From Saccharothrix syringae (GTDB lineage Bacteria; Actinomycetota; Actinomycetes; Mycobacteriales; Pseudonocardiaceae), in contig NZ_CP034550.1 in the NCBI RefSeq assembly GCF_009498035.1, forward strand, positions 2,852,001 through 2,916,000: a stretch of DNA of 64,000 bases, in the 5' to 3' direction. The notes under the pieces were generated by a model. It was given only the letters and a program-made list of their open reading frames with translations. It was not told where the DNA came from and ran no database searches. Both the position numbers and the translations under genes were made by a program. Every line of letters starts with the position of its first letter. The stretch's first letter is position 1. Positions 16,608 through 23,897 of this stretch are shown piece by piece.

Positions 16608-16631
16608 GTAATCCACGGACTATTGGATAAC
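16608..16631 (-). promoter_or_regulatory. Island palindrome, copy 1 (upstream of MFS gene)
   Basis: GTAATCCA (16608-16615), 8 bp, then TGGATAAC (16624-16631): an inverted repeat with one mismatch between arms. Read on the minus strand it is followed by TACGGTAGAAC, close to TAACGGTAAGAC after copy 3 at 23775-23796. Arm sequence, spacing and flank agree, so this looks like a binding site for the same regulator, about 82 bp before the MFS start. Confidence 0.65.
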
Positions 16632-16648
16632 GAGAGGTCGACGATCCC

Positions 16649-17311
16649 TCAGATGAGCAGGAAGACCCCCGAGAGGACCAGCACGCAGGCCCAGACCACG
16701 TCGAAGTTCACCCACGCCCGGCGCAGCACCTCCAGCCCCACCACGCGGTGGACGACGACCGCCAGCACGCCCATGACCGCCAGCATCGAGGCGGTGTGCA
16801 CGAGCAGCGCGAGCGCGGTGCTCGCCACGTCGCCCCCGCCGGTCGGGTGCGCGTGGCCGTGCGCCGCCCCGTGCGCCGCGCCGGCCCCGGCACCGGCGCG
16901 GTCCGGCGGGGACGCCAGGAGCAGCGGCAGGAGCATCAGCCCGGCGCCGTGCGCGGTGGACATCAGCAGCGACCACAGCGCCAGCGCCGGCCCGCCGACC
17001 CGCATCCCGGTCCACCGGGGGTGCGACCGCGGCCGCACCAGCTTGAACACCCCGAAGCCGATCAGCGCGGCCGCCGCGCCCCACCGCAGCCGGGCCGGGT
17101 CCACCGCCAGGGCGAACGCGCCGAACACGAGCGCCACCAGGGCGAGCGACGCGGTGTGGCCGGCCGCGATGGGGCCCAGGGACGCCACCACGGTGCGCGT
17201 GCTGCGCTCGTAGAGCCCCCGGGCCACCGCGAACAGCCAGCCCATGGCCGGGTTGAGCCCGTGGTAGGCGCCGAGGGCGGCGAGCCCCCACCAGGTCCAG
17301 GTGCCGGTCAC
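16649..17311 (-). CDS. Multi-pass membrane protein with histidine-rich loop
   Basis: A 220-residue protein with about six membrane segments. The first reads GLAALGAYHGLNPAMGWLF, with a buried His-x3-Pro pattern. A later loop is histidine-rich: AHGAAHGHAHPTGGG near residue 150. This recalls metal permeases of the nickel/cobalt or HupE type, without a diagnostic motif. Its GTG overlaps the SBP56 stop (GTGA), so the two are coupled. SBP56 methanethiol oxidases are reported to be copper enzymes, so a metal-handling role is plausible inference. Confidence 0.7.
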   Translation of the reverse strand: MTGTWTWWGLAALGAYHGLNPAMGWLFAVARGLYERSTRTVVASLGPIAAGHTASLALVALVFGAFALAVDPARLRWGAAAALIGFGVFKLVRPRSHPRWTGMRVGGPALALWSLLMSTAHGAGLMLLPLLLASPPDRAGAGAGAAHGAAHGHAHPTGGGDVASTALALLVHTASMLAVMGVLAVVVHRVVGLEVLRRAWVNFDVVWACVLVLSGVFLLI

Positions 17312-18699
17312 GGGTAGCAGTAGGAGTCCGAGGAGGAGTCGCCGCCGTCGAGGCGGATCTGGTGCGGCCGCTCGCCGTCGAACTCCACGAAGAAGTCCTC
17401 GTCCAGCGCCATCCCGCCGTCCTCGTCGATGTCGACCTTGGCGATCCAGCCGCGGATGCCCTCCGGGTAGAACTGGGCGTCCCACGAGGCGTACAGCGAG
17501 TTGCTGAAGTAGAGCCTGCGCCCGTCCCGGCTCAGCTCGACCATCTGCGGCGCGCCGTTGAGCGGCCCGCCGCGCGGGTGCGGTGCCCGGGAGACGATGC
17601 CGCCGAGCCGGACCGTGCCGGTGTGCACGGGGTTGAACGGGTCGGAGACGTCGTACTGCCGCAGGTCGCCGGTGCCCCAGCAGGCGGCGTAGAGGAACCG
17701 GTCGTCCAGGCTCAGCACCAGGTCGGTGACCAGCGGGGGCACGGCCTTGAACGGCTTGAGCGCCGGTGGCAGCAGGTCCTCGTCGGCGGGTTCGGCGGGG
17801 ACGTCGAGGACCTTGCGGACGGCCCACTCGTCGCCGTCCCGGTACCAGGTCCAGACCGAGGACGACAGGTCGTCGGTGGAGACCACGGAGTTGACGAAGC
17901 CGTAGGGCTTGGTCGGGTCGTGCGCGGGCCGCAGCTCCAAGGCCATCTGGTGCTGCTCGCCCAGGTCCAGGGTCTGGAGGTGGCGGCGGGTGCGCAGGTC
18001 GAACACGTGCACCGCGTGGCCGTACTTCTTGCCCAGCAGCAGTTCCGGGTCCACGCCGGCCTCGACCATGTTGGGCGTGCCCCACTCGCTGGTGATCATC
18101 ACGTCGTGGCCGAGGTGCCACCAGAAGTCGTAGGCCAGGTGCTGCGGGCCGCGGTCGATCTCCCAGCGGCCCAGCACCTCGAACGACTCGTGGTCGATCT
18201 GGAAGACGCCGCCCGGCCCGTCGCCGTCGGGTGCGCCCAGGGCGCTGACGTAGATGCGGTCCGGGCCGCAGTGGAAGGTGTGCGGCCGGCTGTAGCCGGT
18301 GCGCTCGGCGACCTCCTCGGGCTCGATCACCTTCACCAGCTTCGGGTTGAGCGGGTCCGGCCTGGTGTCGACCAGGTGGATGCGCGAGGACCGCAGGCCG
18401 GGCACCAGCAGGTAGCGCCGCTCCTCGTGCGGGTGGGGCGTGTGCGGGCACAGGTGGGAGCTGCACGCGTTCCACCCGAAGTGGTGCAGCTCGTCACCGG
18501 CGTTGGGCATCTCCAGGCGGCCGACGACCGTGCCGTAGGTCGACGAGTCCGGGTCGAGGTCGAGCACGGCCAGGGCGTCCGGCCGGCCGTCCTCCGGGGT
18601 CGGGTTGAGGGTGGCCACGTAGCCGTGCTTCTCGCGCGGCCCCCGCATCGCCATGCGCGCGCTCGGGTAGAAGGTCTGGTCGGGTTGCCAGCGAACCAT
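17308..18699 (-). CDS. SBP56-family selenium-binding protein / methanethiol oxidase
   Basis: A 463-residue protein recognisable end to end as SBP56: DELHHFGWNACSSHL near residue 68, RPHTFHCGPDRIYVSALG, DFWWHLGHDVMITSEWGTP, YAACWGTGDLRQYD and PHPRGGPLNGAPQMVELS. Family members convert methanethiol to formaldehyde, hydrogen peroxide and hydrogen sulfide with a copper cofactor held by conserved histidines; those histidine segments are all present. No signal peptide is seen, so it is probably cytosolic. The gene sits in an operon with an acyl-CoA-dehydrogenase-like gene and a PhnD-like protein. The nearby sulfide:quinone-oxidoreductase-like enzyme could consume the sulfide. Confidence 0.95.
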   Translation of the reverse strand: MVRWQPDQTFYPSARMAMRGPREKHGYVATLNPTPEDGRPDALAVLDLDPDSSTYGTVVGRLEMPNAGDELHHFGWNACSSHLCPHTPHPHEERRYLLVPGLRSSRIHLVDTRPDPLNPKLVKVIEPEEVAERTGYSRPHTFHCGPDRIYVSALGAPDGDGPGGVFQIDHESFEVLGRWEIDRGPQHLAYDFWWHLGHDVMITSEWGTPNMVEAGVDPELLLGKKYGHAVHVFDLRTRRHLQTLDLGEQHQMALELRPAHDPTKPYGFVNSVVSTDDLSSSVWTWYRDGDEWAVRKVLDVPAEPADEDLLPPALKPFKAVPPLVTDLVLSLDDRFLYAACWGTGDLRQYDVSDPFNPVHTGTVRLGGIVSRAPHPRGGPLNGAPQMVELSRDGRRLYFSNSLYASWDAQFYPEGIRGWIAKVDIDEDGGMALDEDFFVEFDGERPHQIRLDGGDSSSDSYCYP

Positions 18700-18729
18700 G
18701 GGTGCACCGTCCTGGTGGGTTGGGTGGCG

Positions 18730-19593
18730 TCAGTACCGGTAGCCGGCGACGGTGACCTCGCCGCGCTCGTCGTAGAACTCGGCCTGGTCCACGGCGGACT
18801 CCAGCAGCCGGTAGTGGTCCACGCGCCCCGGCCGCCAGGCGCGCAGCCCCTCCAGCTCCAGCAGGGGGCGCACCTCCGGGTCGTCGTAGGACATGCCCAG
18901 CAGCAGTTCGCGGAAGCGGGCCACCAGCTCGGCGGGTACGTCGTCGAAGGCGGTGAAGCTGCAGTGGTCGAACGCGCCGGTGCGGGTGAGCACCCGGGTG
19001 CCGTCTTCGGGCAGCACGCCCTCGCGGCGGAACGACGCGTAGTTGCCCTCGATCATGCACGCGGCGTCGACCTCGCCCGCGGCCAGCGCCCCGGCGGCCA
19101 GCCGCTCGCCGCCGACGTGGTCGCCGTGCTTGCCGCCCAGCTCCTCGAACCCGCGCACCCGGAAGTCCCGGTCCGGCACCAGGCCCAGGTCGCGCAGGTG
19201 CGCCAGCGGCAGCAGGGTCGCCTGGGGCGAGTCGACCGCGCCCACCCCGACCACCCGGCCCCGCAGGTCGGCGACCTCCCGGACGTCGGAGCCGGCGCGG
19301 ACGACGACCACGGAGGTCAGGTCGCGGTCCGTGTCGCGCATCGCGATGGTGGTCAGGTCGCGGCCCCGGGCCGCGGCCATGCGCCGCTCCCGGACCCACG
19401 CCAGGGGCGAGTTCCAGGCGATGTGCACGTGGCCGGCCAGGTGCGACTCGGCCAGCCGCTCGTAGTTGGAGTAGAGCACGTAGTCGATCGGCAGGCCCTG
19501 GGCGGCGAACCACGCCTTGAAGCCCTCCCAGATGGTCACGACCTTCGGGTCGTAGGCGACCGCGCCGACGGTCAGCACGCGATGGGGTGCCAC
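18730..19593 (-). CDS. PhnD/SsuA-type substrate-binding-fold protein lacking a signal peptide
   Basis: A 287-residue periplasmic-binding fold: VGAVAYDPKVVTIWEGF at the start, HIAWNSPLAWV near residue 57, TSVVVVRAGSDVREVADLRG and VGVGAVDSPQATLLP near 113, then EVDAACMIEGNY. The GTG start follows the flavoprotein stop by 8 nt. Unlike transporter components it has no signal peptide or lipobox, and no permease or ATPase is adjacent. It may therefore bind a small anion or sulfur compound in the cytosol, as an enzyme or sensor. It sits between the flavoprotein and SBP56 genes, an arrangement I believe recurs in actinomycetes, though I cannot verify that here. Confidence 0.82.
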   Translation of the reverse strand: MAPHRVLTVGAVAYDPKVVTIWEGFKAWFAAQGLPIDYVLYSNYERLAESHLAGHVHIAWNSPLAWVRERRMAAARGRDLTTIAMRDTDRDLTSVVVVRAGSDVREVADLRGRVVGVGAVDSPQATLLPLAHLRDLGLVPDRDFRVRGFEELGGKHGDHVGGERLAAGALAAGEVDAACMIEGNYASFRREGVLPEDGTRVLTRTGAFDHCSFTAFDDVPAELVARFRELLLGMSYDDPEVRPLLELEGLRAWRPGRVDHYRLLESAVDQAEFYDERGEVTVAGYRY

Positions 19594-19601
19594 GGTGGCC
19601 C

Positions 19602-20729
19602 CTAGTCGAACAGGGGCATGCCGCACAGGGCACGACCCATGAAGTCGTGGATGGCCTCGGTGGTGGGCGCCATGACCGTCGCGGCCCGCGCGTCGCGGAA
19701 GTACCGCTCCAGCCCGCCCTCCTTGCGGAACGCGGCGCCGCCGCACACGCGCATCGCCAGGTCGGTGACGGCGATGGCCGCCTCCGAGGCCGCCGCCTTG
19801 ACCTCCAGCACCCGCAGCGTCGCGTCGGGACGGTCGCCCTCGATGGCGGCCAGCGCGTCGCCGAGCACGGTGCGGGCCTGGTCGGCGATCAGGCGCATCC
19901 GGGCGATGTTCGCGCGCGTGACGGGGGAGTCGGCCAGCCGCCGGCCGAGGTGTTCCAGGCGCGCGGTGGTGACGTGCGCGATCGCCTTCCCGATGGCCGA
20001 CTCCATCAGGCCCAGGGACGTGGCGGCGTTCAGGACGTGGAAGTGGGCGAGCACCACGCCGAGCATGATCTCGTCGCCCCTGCCGTCGGTGCCGAGCATC
20101 GCGTCCCGCCCGACCACGACGCCCTGCGCGGTCACCGGCCTGGACGCGTTGCCGCGCAGGCCGAAACCGTCGAAGCGGCCCCTGGCGTCCAGGCCGGGGC
20201 GGTCGGCGGGGACCAGCCACAGCGTGCTCGGGCCCTCGGCGGCCAGCGGTGTGCTCGACCAGACGTAGGAGTCGGCCTCGCCGGCGGAGGTGACCCAGCT
20301 CTTGCTCGCGTCGAGCACCACCCGGTCGTCCCCGTCCGCGGTCGCGGTGGACAGCGGCGCCCAGAAGTGGCTGCGCGACCCGGTCTCGGAGAACGCCAGG
20401 GTGGTCAGGTGCCCGCCGCGGGCGATGGCCTCGCGCGTCTCCCGCGGGCCGTGCGCCTCCAGCACCGCGGTGGCGCAGTAGTGCATGCACACCACCATGG
20501 CGGTGGACCCGCACGCGCGGGCCAGGTGCTCCACCACCTCGGCGGCCGACCGCAGCCCCGCGCCGCGACCGCCGACCTCGGTCGAGCTGATCAGGCCGAG
20601 CAGGCCCGCCTCGCCCAGGGCCTTGATGGCGTCGCGCGGGAACGCCCCGGCGGCGTCCACCTCGTCCGCGTTCGGCGCGACGGTCGTTTCGACGATCGAG
20701 GAAATGTCCTCGACGAGCGACGTTGTCAT
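19602..20729 (-). CDS. Acyl-CoA dehydrogenase-fold flavoprotein, probably not a classical dehydrogenase
   Basis: A 375-residue protein with the full acyl-CoA dehydrogenase layout: an N-terminal helical domain, a middle beta domain (TTLAFSETGSRSHFWAPL near residue 108) and a C-terminal four-helix domain with MRVCGGAAFRKEGGLERYFRDARAA abbreviated here as CGGAAF...RDARA. Where dehydrogenases carry the E-G-T-x-E catalytic segment, this protein has VMAPTTEAIHDF, so the usual Glu base is absent. Flavin monooxygenases of the DszC/SfnC type share this fold and act on organosulfur compounds, which fits the context. Ribosome-binding site GGAGG lies 8-9 nt before the ATG. It is first in a four-gene operon. 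Confidence 0.85.
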   Translation of the reverse strand: MTTSLVEDISSIVETTVAPNADEVDAAGAFPRDAIKALGEAGLLGLISSTEVGGRGAGLRSAAEVVEHLARACGSTAMVVCMHYCATAVLEAHGPRETREAIARGGHLTTLAFSETGSRSHFWAPLSTATADGDDRVVLDASKSWVTSAGEADSYVWSSTPLAAEGPSTLWLVPADRPGLDARGRFDGFGLRGNASRPVTAQGVVVGRDAMLGTDGRGDEIMLGVVLAHFHVLNAATSLGLMESAIGKAIAHVTTARLEHLGRRLADSPVTRANIARMRLIADQARTVLGDALAAIEGDRPDATLRVLEVKAAASEAAIAVTDLAMRVCGGAAFRKEGGLERYFRDARAATVMAPTTEAIHDFMGRALCGMPLFD

Positions 20730-20770
20730 GTGTGCCTACCTCCGCTGGGCCGAAGTGGTGGCGCGGCTGC

Positions 20771-20798
20771 CCGGCGGTCGGCCCGGACCGACCGCCGG
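20771..20798 (-). promoter_or_regulatory. Strong hairpin in the leader of the flavoprotein operon
   Basis: A perfect 11-bp stem (CCGGCGGTCGG / CCGACCGCCGG) with a 6-nt loop lies 41 nt upstream of the ATG at 20729. The transcript would carry about 275 nt of leader. A second small stem, GGTCAG/CTGACC, is at 20894-20910. Attenuation or RNA stability control is possible; no known riboswitch core was recognised. Confidence 0.4.
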
Positions 20799-21013
20799 GG
20801 TGGGTGCTCGAATGCGCGTCGAAATCGCGAGCCGCTGCTCAGCGGTGCCACAATCGGGCTCGGGCAAGCCTGCGCTCACCTCGCCAATAATCCGGTCAGG
20901 GCCTCTGACCTGGCTTTTGGTGGTCGAGTACGGGTTTGTCGGCGTCGCGGAAGTTGTTTTCGGCGGTATCGCGAGTTCCCTGTTGAGTGGGACTTCCCGT
21001 CGTCCCGCGGCTC

Positions 21014-21042
21014 AGGCTAGGTATGCGCCCATCCGCTGTCAA
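21014..21042 (-). promoter_or_regulatory. Predicted promoter for flavoprotein-PhnD-like-SBP56-membrane operon
   Basis: On the minus strand TTGACA (21037-21042) is followed after exactly 17 bp by TAGCCT (21014-21019). The -35 box is a consensus match. A transcript from here would have a leader of about 275 nt. A second possible minus-strand start is TATACT at about 21237-21242, next to island palindrome copy 2. Confidence 0.5.
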
Positions 21043-21215
21043 GCGGTGTACTGTGAGTGCCGGAGGAGTTGGTGCGAATGGTGTCGCGTTCACTCGTCCG
21101 GCGCTGTTTTCCCGATTGTCTGGAATGTGTAACCGCATTTGTGCGCGGGCGCCCGGAAAAGGGCAGCCGACGTGGCGGCCGCGCGGAGGGCGTCCGGCGG
21201 CCAGAATAACAACAG

Positions 21216-21237
21216 TATTCCATTGAATCATGGAGAA
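21216..21237. promoter_or_regulatory. Island palindrome, copy 2
   Basis: TATTCCA (21216-21222), 8 bp, TGGAGAA (21231-21237). The inner arms TCCAT/ATGGA are perfect. The next six bases, GTATAG, are identical to those after copy 3 at 23775-23796, so on the minus strand both sites are preceded by CTATACTT, which contains a perfect -10-like TATACT. It lies about 200 bp before the MetE-like remnant and about 490 bp before the flavoprotein ATG. Confidence 0.6.
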
Positions 21238-21434
21238 GTATAGAGGGCGGCCGGTGGCGTGCAAGGGGCGGGACGGGTGAACCTCGACCGCCCGGGACGG
21301 CACGGTTGCGGTCACCGTGTTGTCCACAGTGGACTTCCGGGCTGTCCGGTGCTCCGTCTGTGGTCACTCGTCCAGCCGACGACGCGTTCGGACGCGGCTC
21401 GCTACGTTGGCGCTTCCGGCAGCGAGGGGGCGCC

Positions 21435-22070
21435 ATGACCATCCCGACCGAACCGGTCGTGCGGGAAACGCCGGAGCGCATGGCGGCGACCGGGTCGCCC
21501 GTGCCGACCGACGGCGAGCAGGCCAAGCCCGGGTTCGTGACCTACCCGTTGGAAGGGCTCGACGGGCCGGCGCCGGACGGCGCGGTCATCCCCTCGGCGC
21601 TGAGCCTGCTCCACCCTGCCGACGGCGTGGCCGGCTACCCGCGCGAGGCGTTCCCGGCCGACCTGGTCGACGAGGCCGAGCGGGACTCCACGCACAGCCC
21701 GGACGTCGACTGCGCCGGGCTGCTGCCCGACCCGTTCCGGCTGCGCGTGGGCGCGGTCCACCTCCGGCTCGCCGGCGAGCCGGACCCGGAGCGGGTGCTC
21801 CGCGTGGTCGCCGAGCACACCCGGCCCGACCAGCGGGTCTTCGTCGGCGTGGTCGACCCCGTCGACCCGCGGGTGGAGACGCCCGAGGAGGTGTGCGACC
21901 GGGTCCTCCGGGCGGCCCGGCACATCCCGGTCGAGCGGCTGGGCACGTGCGACGACTGCGGGTTCTCGCCCTTCTCCGACGACACCTCGACCTCCCGCGA
22001 CACCGCCTTCGCCGAGATCGGGGCCAGGGTCCGGGGCACCGGGGTCGCGGCCGAGCGGTTGGGCCGGTAG
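21435..22070 (+). pseudogene. Shrunken cobalamin-independent methionine synthase II-like gene (three in-frame internal deletions)
   Basis: The 211-codon frame is open, with a GGGGG ribosome-binding site. It reads like a normal family member (about 370 residues) from which blocks were cut. MTIPTEPV jumps to ATGSPVPTDGEQAKP; APDGAVIP jumps to SALSLLHPADGVAGYPREAF; LVDEAERD jumps to STHSPDVDCAGLLPD. The C-terminus (DPVDPRVETPEEV, TCDDCGFSPFSDDTSTSRD) is intact. From memory of the family the gaps remove roughly 45, 46 and 66 residues, including the barrel core and the I-G-V-H-T-C zinc/substrate segment. Catalysis is therefore unlikely. The frame survives every deletion, so it could still be translated. 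Confidence 0.75.
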
Positions 22071-22078
22071 ACCCGGGG

Positions 22079-22108
22079 GGACGGCGCGGACCGCGCTCCG
22101 CGCCGTCC
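22079..22108. terminator. Bidirectional terminator after MetE-like remnant and SQR gene
   Basis: A perfect 12-bp stem (GGACGGCGCGGA / TCCGCGCCGTCC) with a 6-nt loop lies between the two convergent genes. Confidence 0.7.
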
Positions 22109-22132
22109 TCTGTGGACGGCCCCGTCCGGGGT

Positions 22133-23308
22133 TCAGCCGTTCCAGCGCGCCAGCCAGGCGCGTTCCTCCTCCTGCTTCTCCTCGTGGAACCCCGGCGACG
22201 GGTCGAGGAGGGTGACCTCCGGGCCGCCCGGCGCGAAGAAGTCGCCGACGCCCTTGGCCGCCACGTGCCCGCCGATCTCGACGTAGCAGGAACCGAGGCC
22301 GTCGAAGTGCGGTTCCGGCGCGTCGTGGCCCAGGTGGCGCGCCACCCCGTCGGCCACCACCTCGGCCTCGCGCCGGGCGAAGACCGCGGCCTTGGGCAGG
22401 GGTTTGCCGTTGGGCAGCAGGAGCGCGGAGCTGTCGCCCAGCGCCCACACGCCCGGGGCGCCGGCCGCCAGGGTGTGCCGGTCGACCGGGATCCACCCCG
22501 CCGCGCCGAGGCCGGTGCCCGCCACCGCGGTCGGCGCCTGGTGCGGCGGGACCACCACGAGGAGGTCGAACGGCTCGCCCGCGCCGTCGGCGAACTCCAG
22601 CCGCCGGGCCGCCGGGTCGACCCGCGCCACCGCCCGGTTGCCGTGGAAGCCGATCCCGTGCCGCTCCAGCATCCCGACCAGCGCCCGGCCCACGGCCGGC
22701 CCGGCGACCGGCATGGGCAGCGGGTCGGGGGTGAACGCGTCGACGGTGACCGCGTCCCGCACGCCCCGCTCGCGCAGCAGGTCCGCGGCCAGCAACGCGC
22801 CCTCGAAGGGTGCCGCGGGGCACTTGAACGGCACCCCGGCCACCAGCACCGCGATGCGCCCGGAGTCGATCCGCGAGAGCTGCCGGTGCAGGCGCTCGGC
22901 GCCGTCGAGGCCGTAGAACTGCCCCGCGACCCCGGTGGCCAGGGCGTCGGACAGGCCGGGCACCCGCTCGGGGGCGAGGCCGGCCCCGAGCGCGACCACG
23001 ACGGCGTCGTAGGGGATGGGCCCGGTGCCGGTGTGCACGACGCGGGCGGCGGTGTCGACGGACCGCACCTCGGCGGTGCGCATGTCGATGCCGGGCAGCG
23101 GTTTCGGGCGCACGCGCACCTGCTCGGCGTCGCGCCAGCCGCGCAGCACCCACAGCAGGGACAGGCCCTGGACGCCGTCGAACGAGCGGTCCACGAGGAT
23201 GATGCGGTCCCGCTCCGGCAGGAGCTCGCGGAGCCGGGTGGCGGCGGTGAGGCCGCCGACGCCCGCTCCCAGGACCACCACGGTGTTGGGCACGGTCGGG
23301 TTCCCCAT
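22133..23308 (-). CDS. Sulfide:quinone oxidoreductase-like FAD disulfide oxidoreductase
   Basis: A 391-residue flavoprotein. The N-terminal dinucleotide fold has GAGVGGLTAATRL near residue 15; the second FAD segment is GVWALGDSSALLLPNGKPLPKAAVFA near 300, quoted here as GVWALGDSS and PLPKAAVFA. A redox Cys sits in VPFKCPAAPFE near residue 166 and another in GSCYVEIG, positions expected in the SQR/flavocytochrome-c sulfide dehydrogenase group. No signal peptide. It lies 1 nt after the DsrE gene. Together they suggest oxidation of sulfide to persulfide or polysulfide, with the methanethiol oxidase of the neighbouring operon as one sulfide source. Confidence 0.87.
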   Translation of the reverse strand: MGNPTVPNTVVVLGAGVGGLTAATRLRELLPERDRIILVDRSFDGVQGLSLLWVLRGWRDAEQVRVRPKPLPGIDMRTAEVRSVDTAARVVHTGTGPIPYDAVVVALGAGLAPERVPGLSDALATGVAGQFYGLDGAERLHRQLSRIDSGRIAVLVAGVPFKCPAAPFEGALLAADLLRERGVRDAVTVDAFTPDPLPMPVAGPAVGRALVGMLERHGIGFHGNRAVARVDPAARRLEFADGAGEPFDLLVVVPPHQAPTAVAGTGLGAAGWIPVDRHTLAAGAPGVWALGDSSALLLPNGKPLPKAAVFARREAEVVADGVARHLGHDAPEPHFDGLGSCYVEIGGHVAAKGVGDFFAPGGPEVTLLDPSPGFHEEKQEEERAWLARWNG

Positions 23309-23309
23309 C

Positions 23310-23663
23310 TCAGACGTTGATGACCTTGTCGGCCCACGTGGTCCACTCGGCCAGCTCGGCCATGCCGGACCGGCGGCTGCCGGTCACGAGCCGGTCGTCC
23401 CCGATGCCGCGGGCCTCCATGCAGGCGCCGCAATTTCCCACCACGCCGCCCTTGTCGGTGAACCCCTCGATCATCCGGCCGAGGTTGTAGAAGCCGTTGG
23501 GCGTTCGCTGGTTGTCGACGGTGGCGGCCACGGCGTCGGCGAACATGAAGACCCTGACCTCGTTGTTGCCGTCGGCTTCGAGCAGTTGGCGCGCCCAGCG
23601 GATGCCGTTGTAGGTGCGCTCGGTGCCGTAGGGCGGGTCGTGCAGGACGATCAGGAACCTCAT
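23310..23663 (-). CDS. DsrE-family sulfur-carrier-like protein
   Basis: A 117-residue DsrE/YchN-type protein: N-terminal FLIVLHDPPYGTERTYNGI, then VRVFMFADAV and the conserved Cys loop GNCGACMEARG near residue 83. The C-x-x-C pair is placed as in trimeric DsrE relatives that carry or sense persulfide sulfur. It is the first gene of a two-gene operon with the SQR-like enzyme, the usual pairing for sulfide oxidation. Island palindrome copy 3 lies 111 bp upstream. The ATG is preceded by GGAGGAAGCG. Confidence 0.92.
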   Translation of the reverse strand: MRFLIVLHDPPYGTERTYNGIRWARQLLEADGNNEVRVFMFADAVAATVDNQRTPNGFYNLGRMIEGFTDKGGVVGNCGACMEARGIGDDRLVTGSRRSGMAELAEWTTWADKVINV

Positions 23664-23774
23664 CGCTTCCTCCAGGTGGTGGCGCCGGTTCGTCGACGGG
23701 GAGGCAGGGCGGTGCGCGCCGGGCCGGACGTCCGAACGGGACGGTCGGGGTGGTCGCGCCGGGCGGTCTTACCG

Positions 23775-23796
23775 TTATCCATTTAACTATGGATAA
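23775..23796 (-). promoter_or_regulatory. Island palindrome, copy 3 (perfect), upstream of dsrE-SQR
   Basis: TTATCCA (23775-23781), 8 bp TTTAACTA, TGGATAA (23790-23796); extended arms TTATCCAT/ATGGATAA are a perfect 8-bp inverted repeat. On the minus strand a TATACT -10-like box touches the outer edge, so a bound protein would cover a transcription start. Arm and spacer lengths suit a dimeric winged-helix repressor, for example ArsR-type sulfide sensors, but no such regulator gene is in the window. Confidence 0.75.
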
Positions 23797-23897
23797 GTAT
23801 AGTAATTGGGAGCGGCTGCGCAAGCCCTGCTCGGACGAACGTCCCGCGCCACCGGTATTCGGGTGACGGGCCGCGGCATTCCCGGCACCATGGCCGG

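Larger units (their letters stand above)
20730..21434. other. 705-bp non-coding region with long leader and control elements
   Basis: This gap between the flavoprotein gene (minus) and the MetE-like remnant (plus) has noticeably lower GC than its surroundings. It holds the leader hairpins, the 21014-21042 promoter, island palindrome copy 2 and a single DnaA-box-like TTGTCCACA (21319-21327) inside GTCCACAGTGGAC. Open frames here lack coding character, and I see no tRNA or small-RNA signature. Confidence 0.55.

Noticed and set aside
16649..17311. Assignment as a nickel/cobalt transporter
   Set aside because: The diagnostic H-x4-D-H type motif of NiCoT carriers is absent; left as a membrane protein of unknown role.
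20730..21210. SAM or cobalamin riboswitch upstream of the sulfur operon
   Set aside because: The conserved cores (GGGCAACC-type junction or GCCACTG box) could not be found on either strand.
20896..21327. Minus-strand open frame in the gap before the flavoprotein gene
   Set aside because: No ribosome-binding site and no coding character; it spans the predicted promoter and palindrome.
21319..21327. DnaA box as evidence of a replication origin
   Set aside because: A single box with no cluster and no dnaA or dnaN gene nearby.
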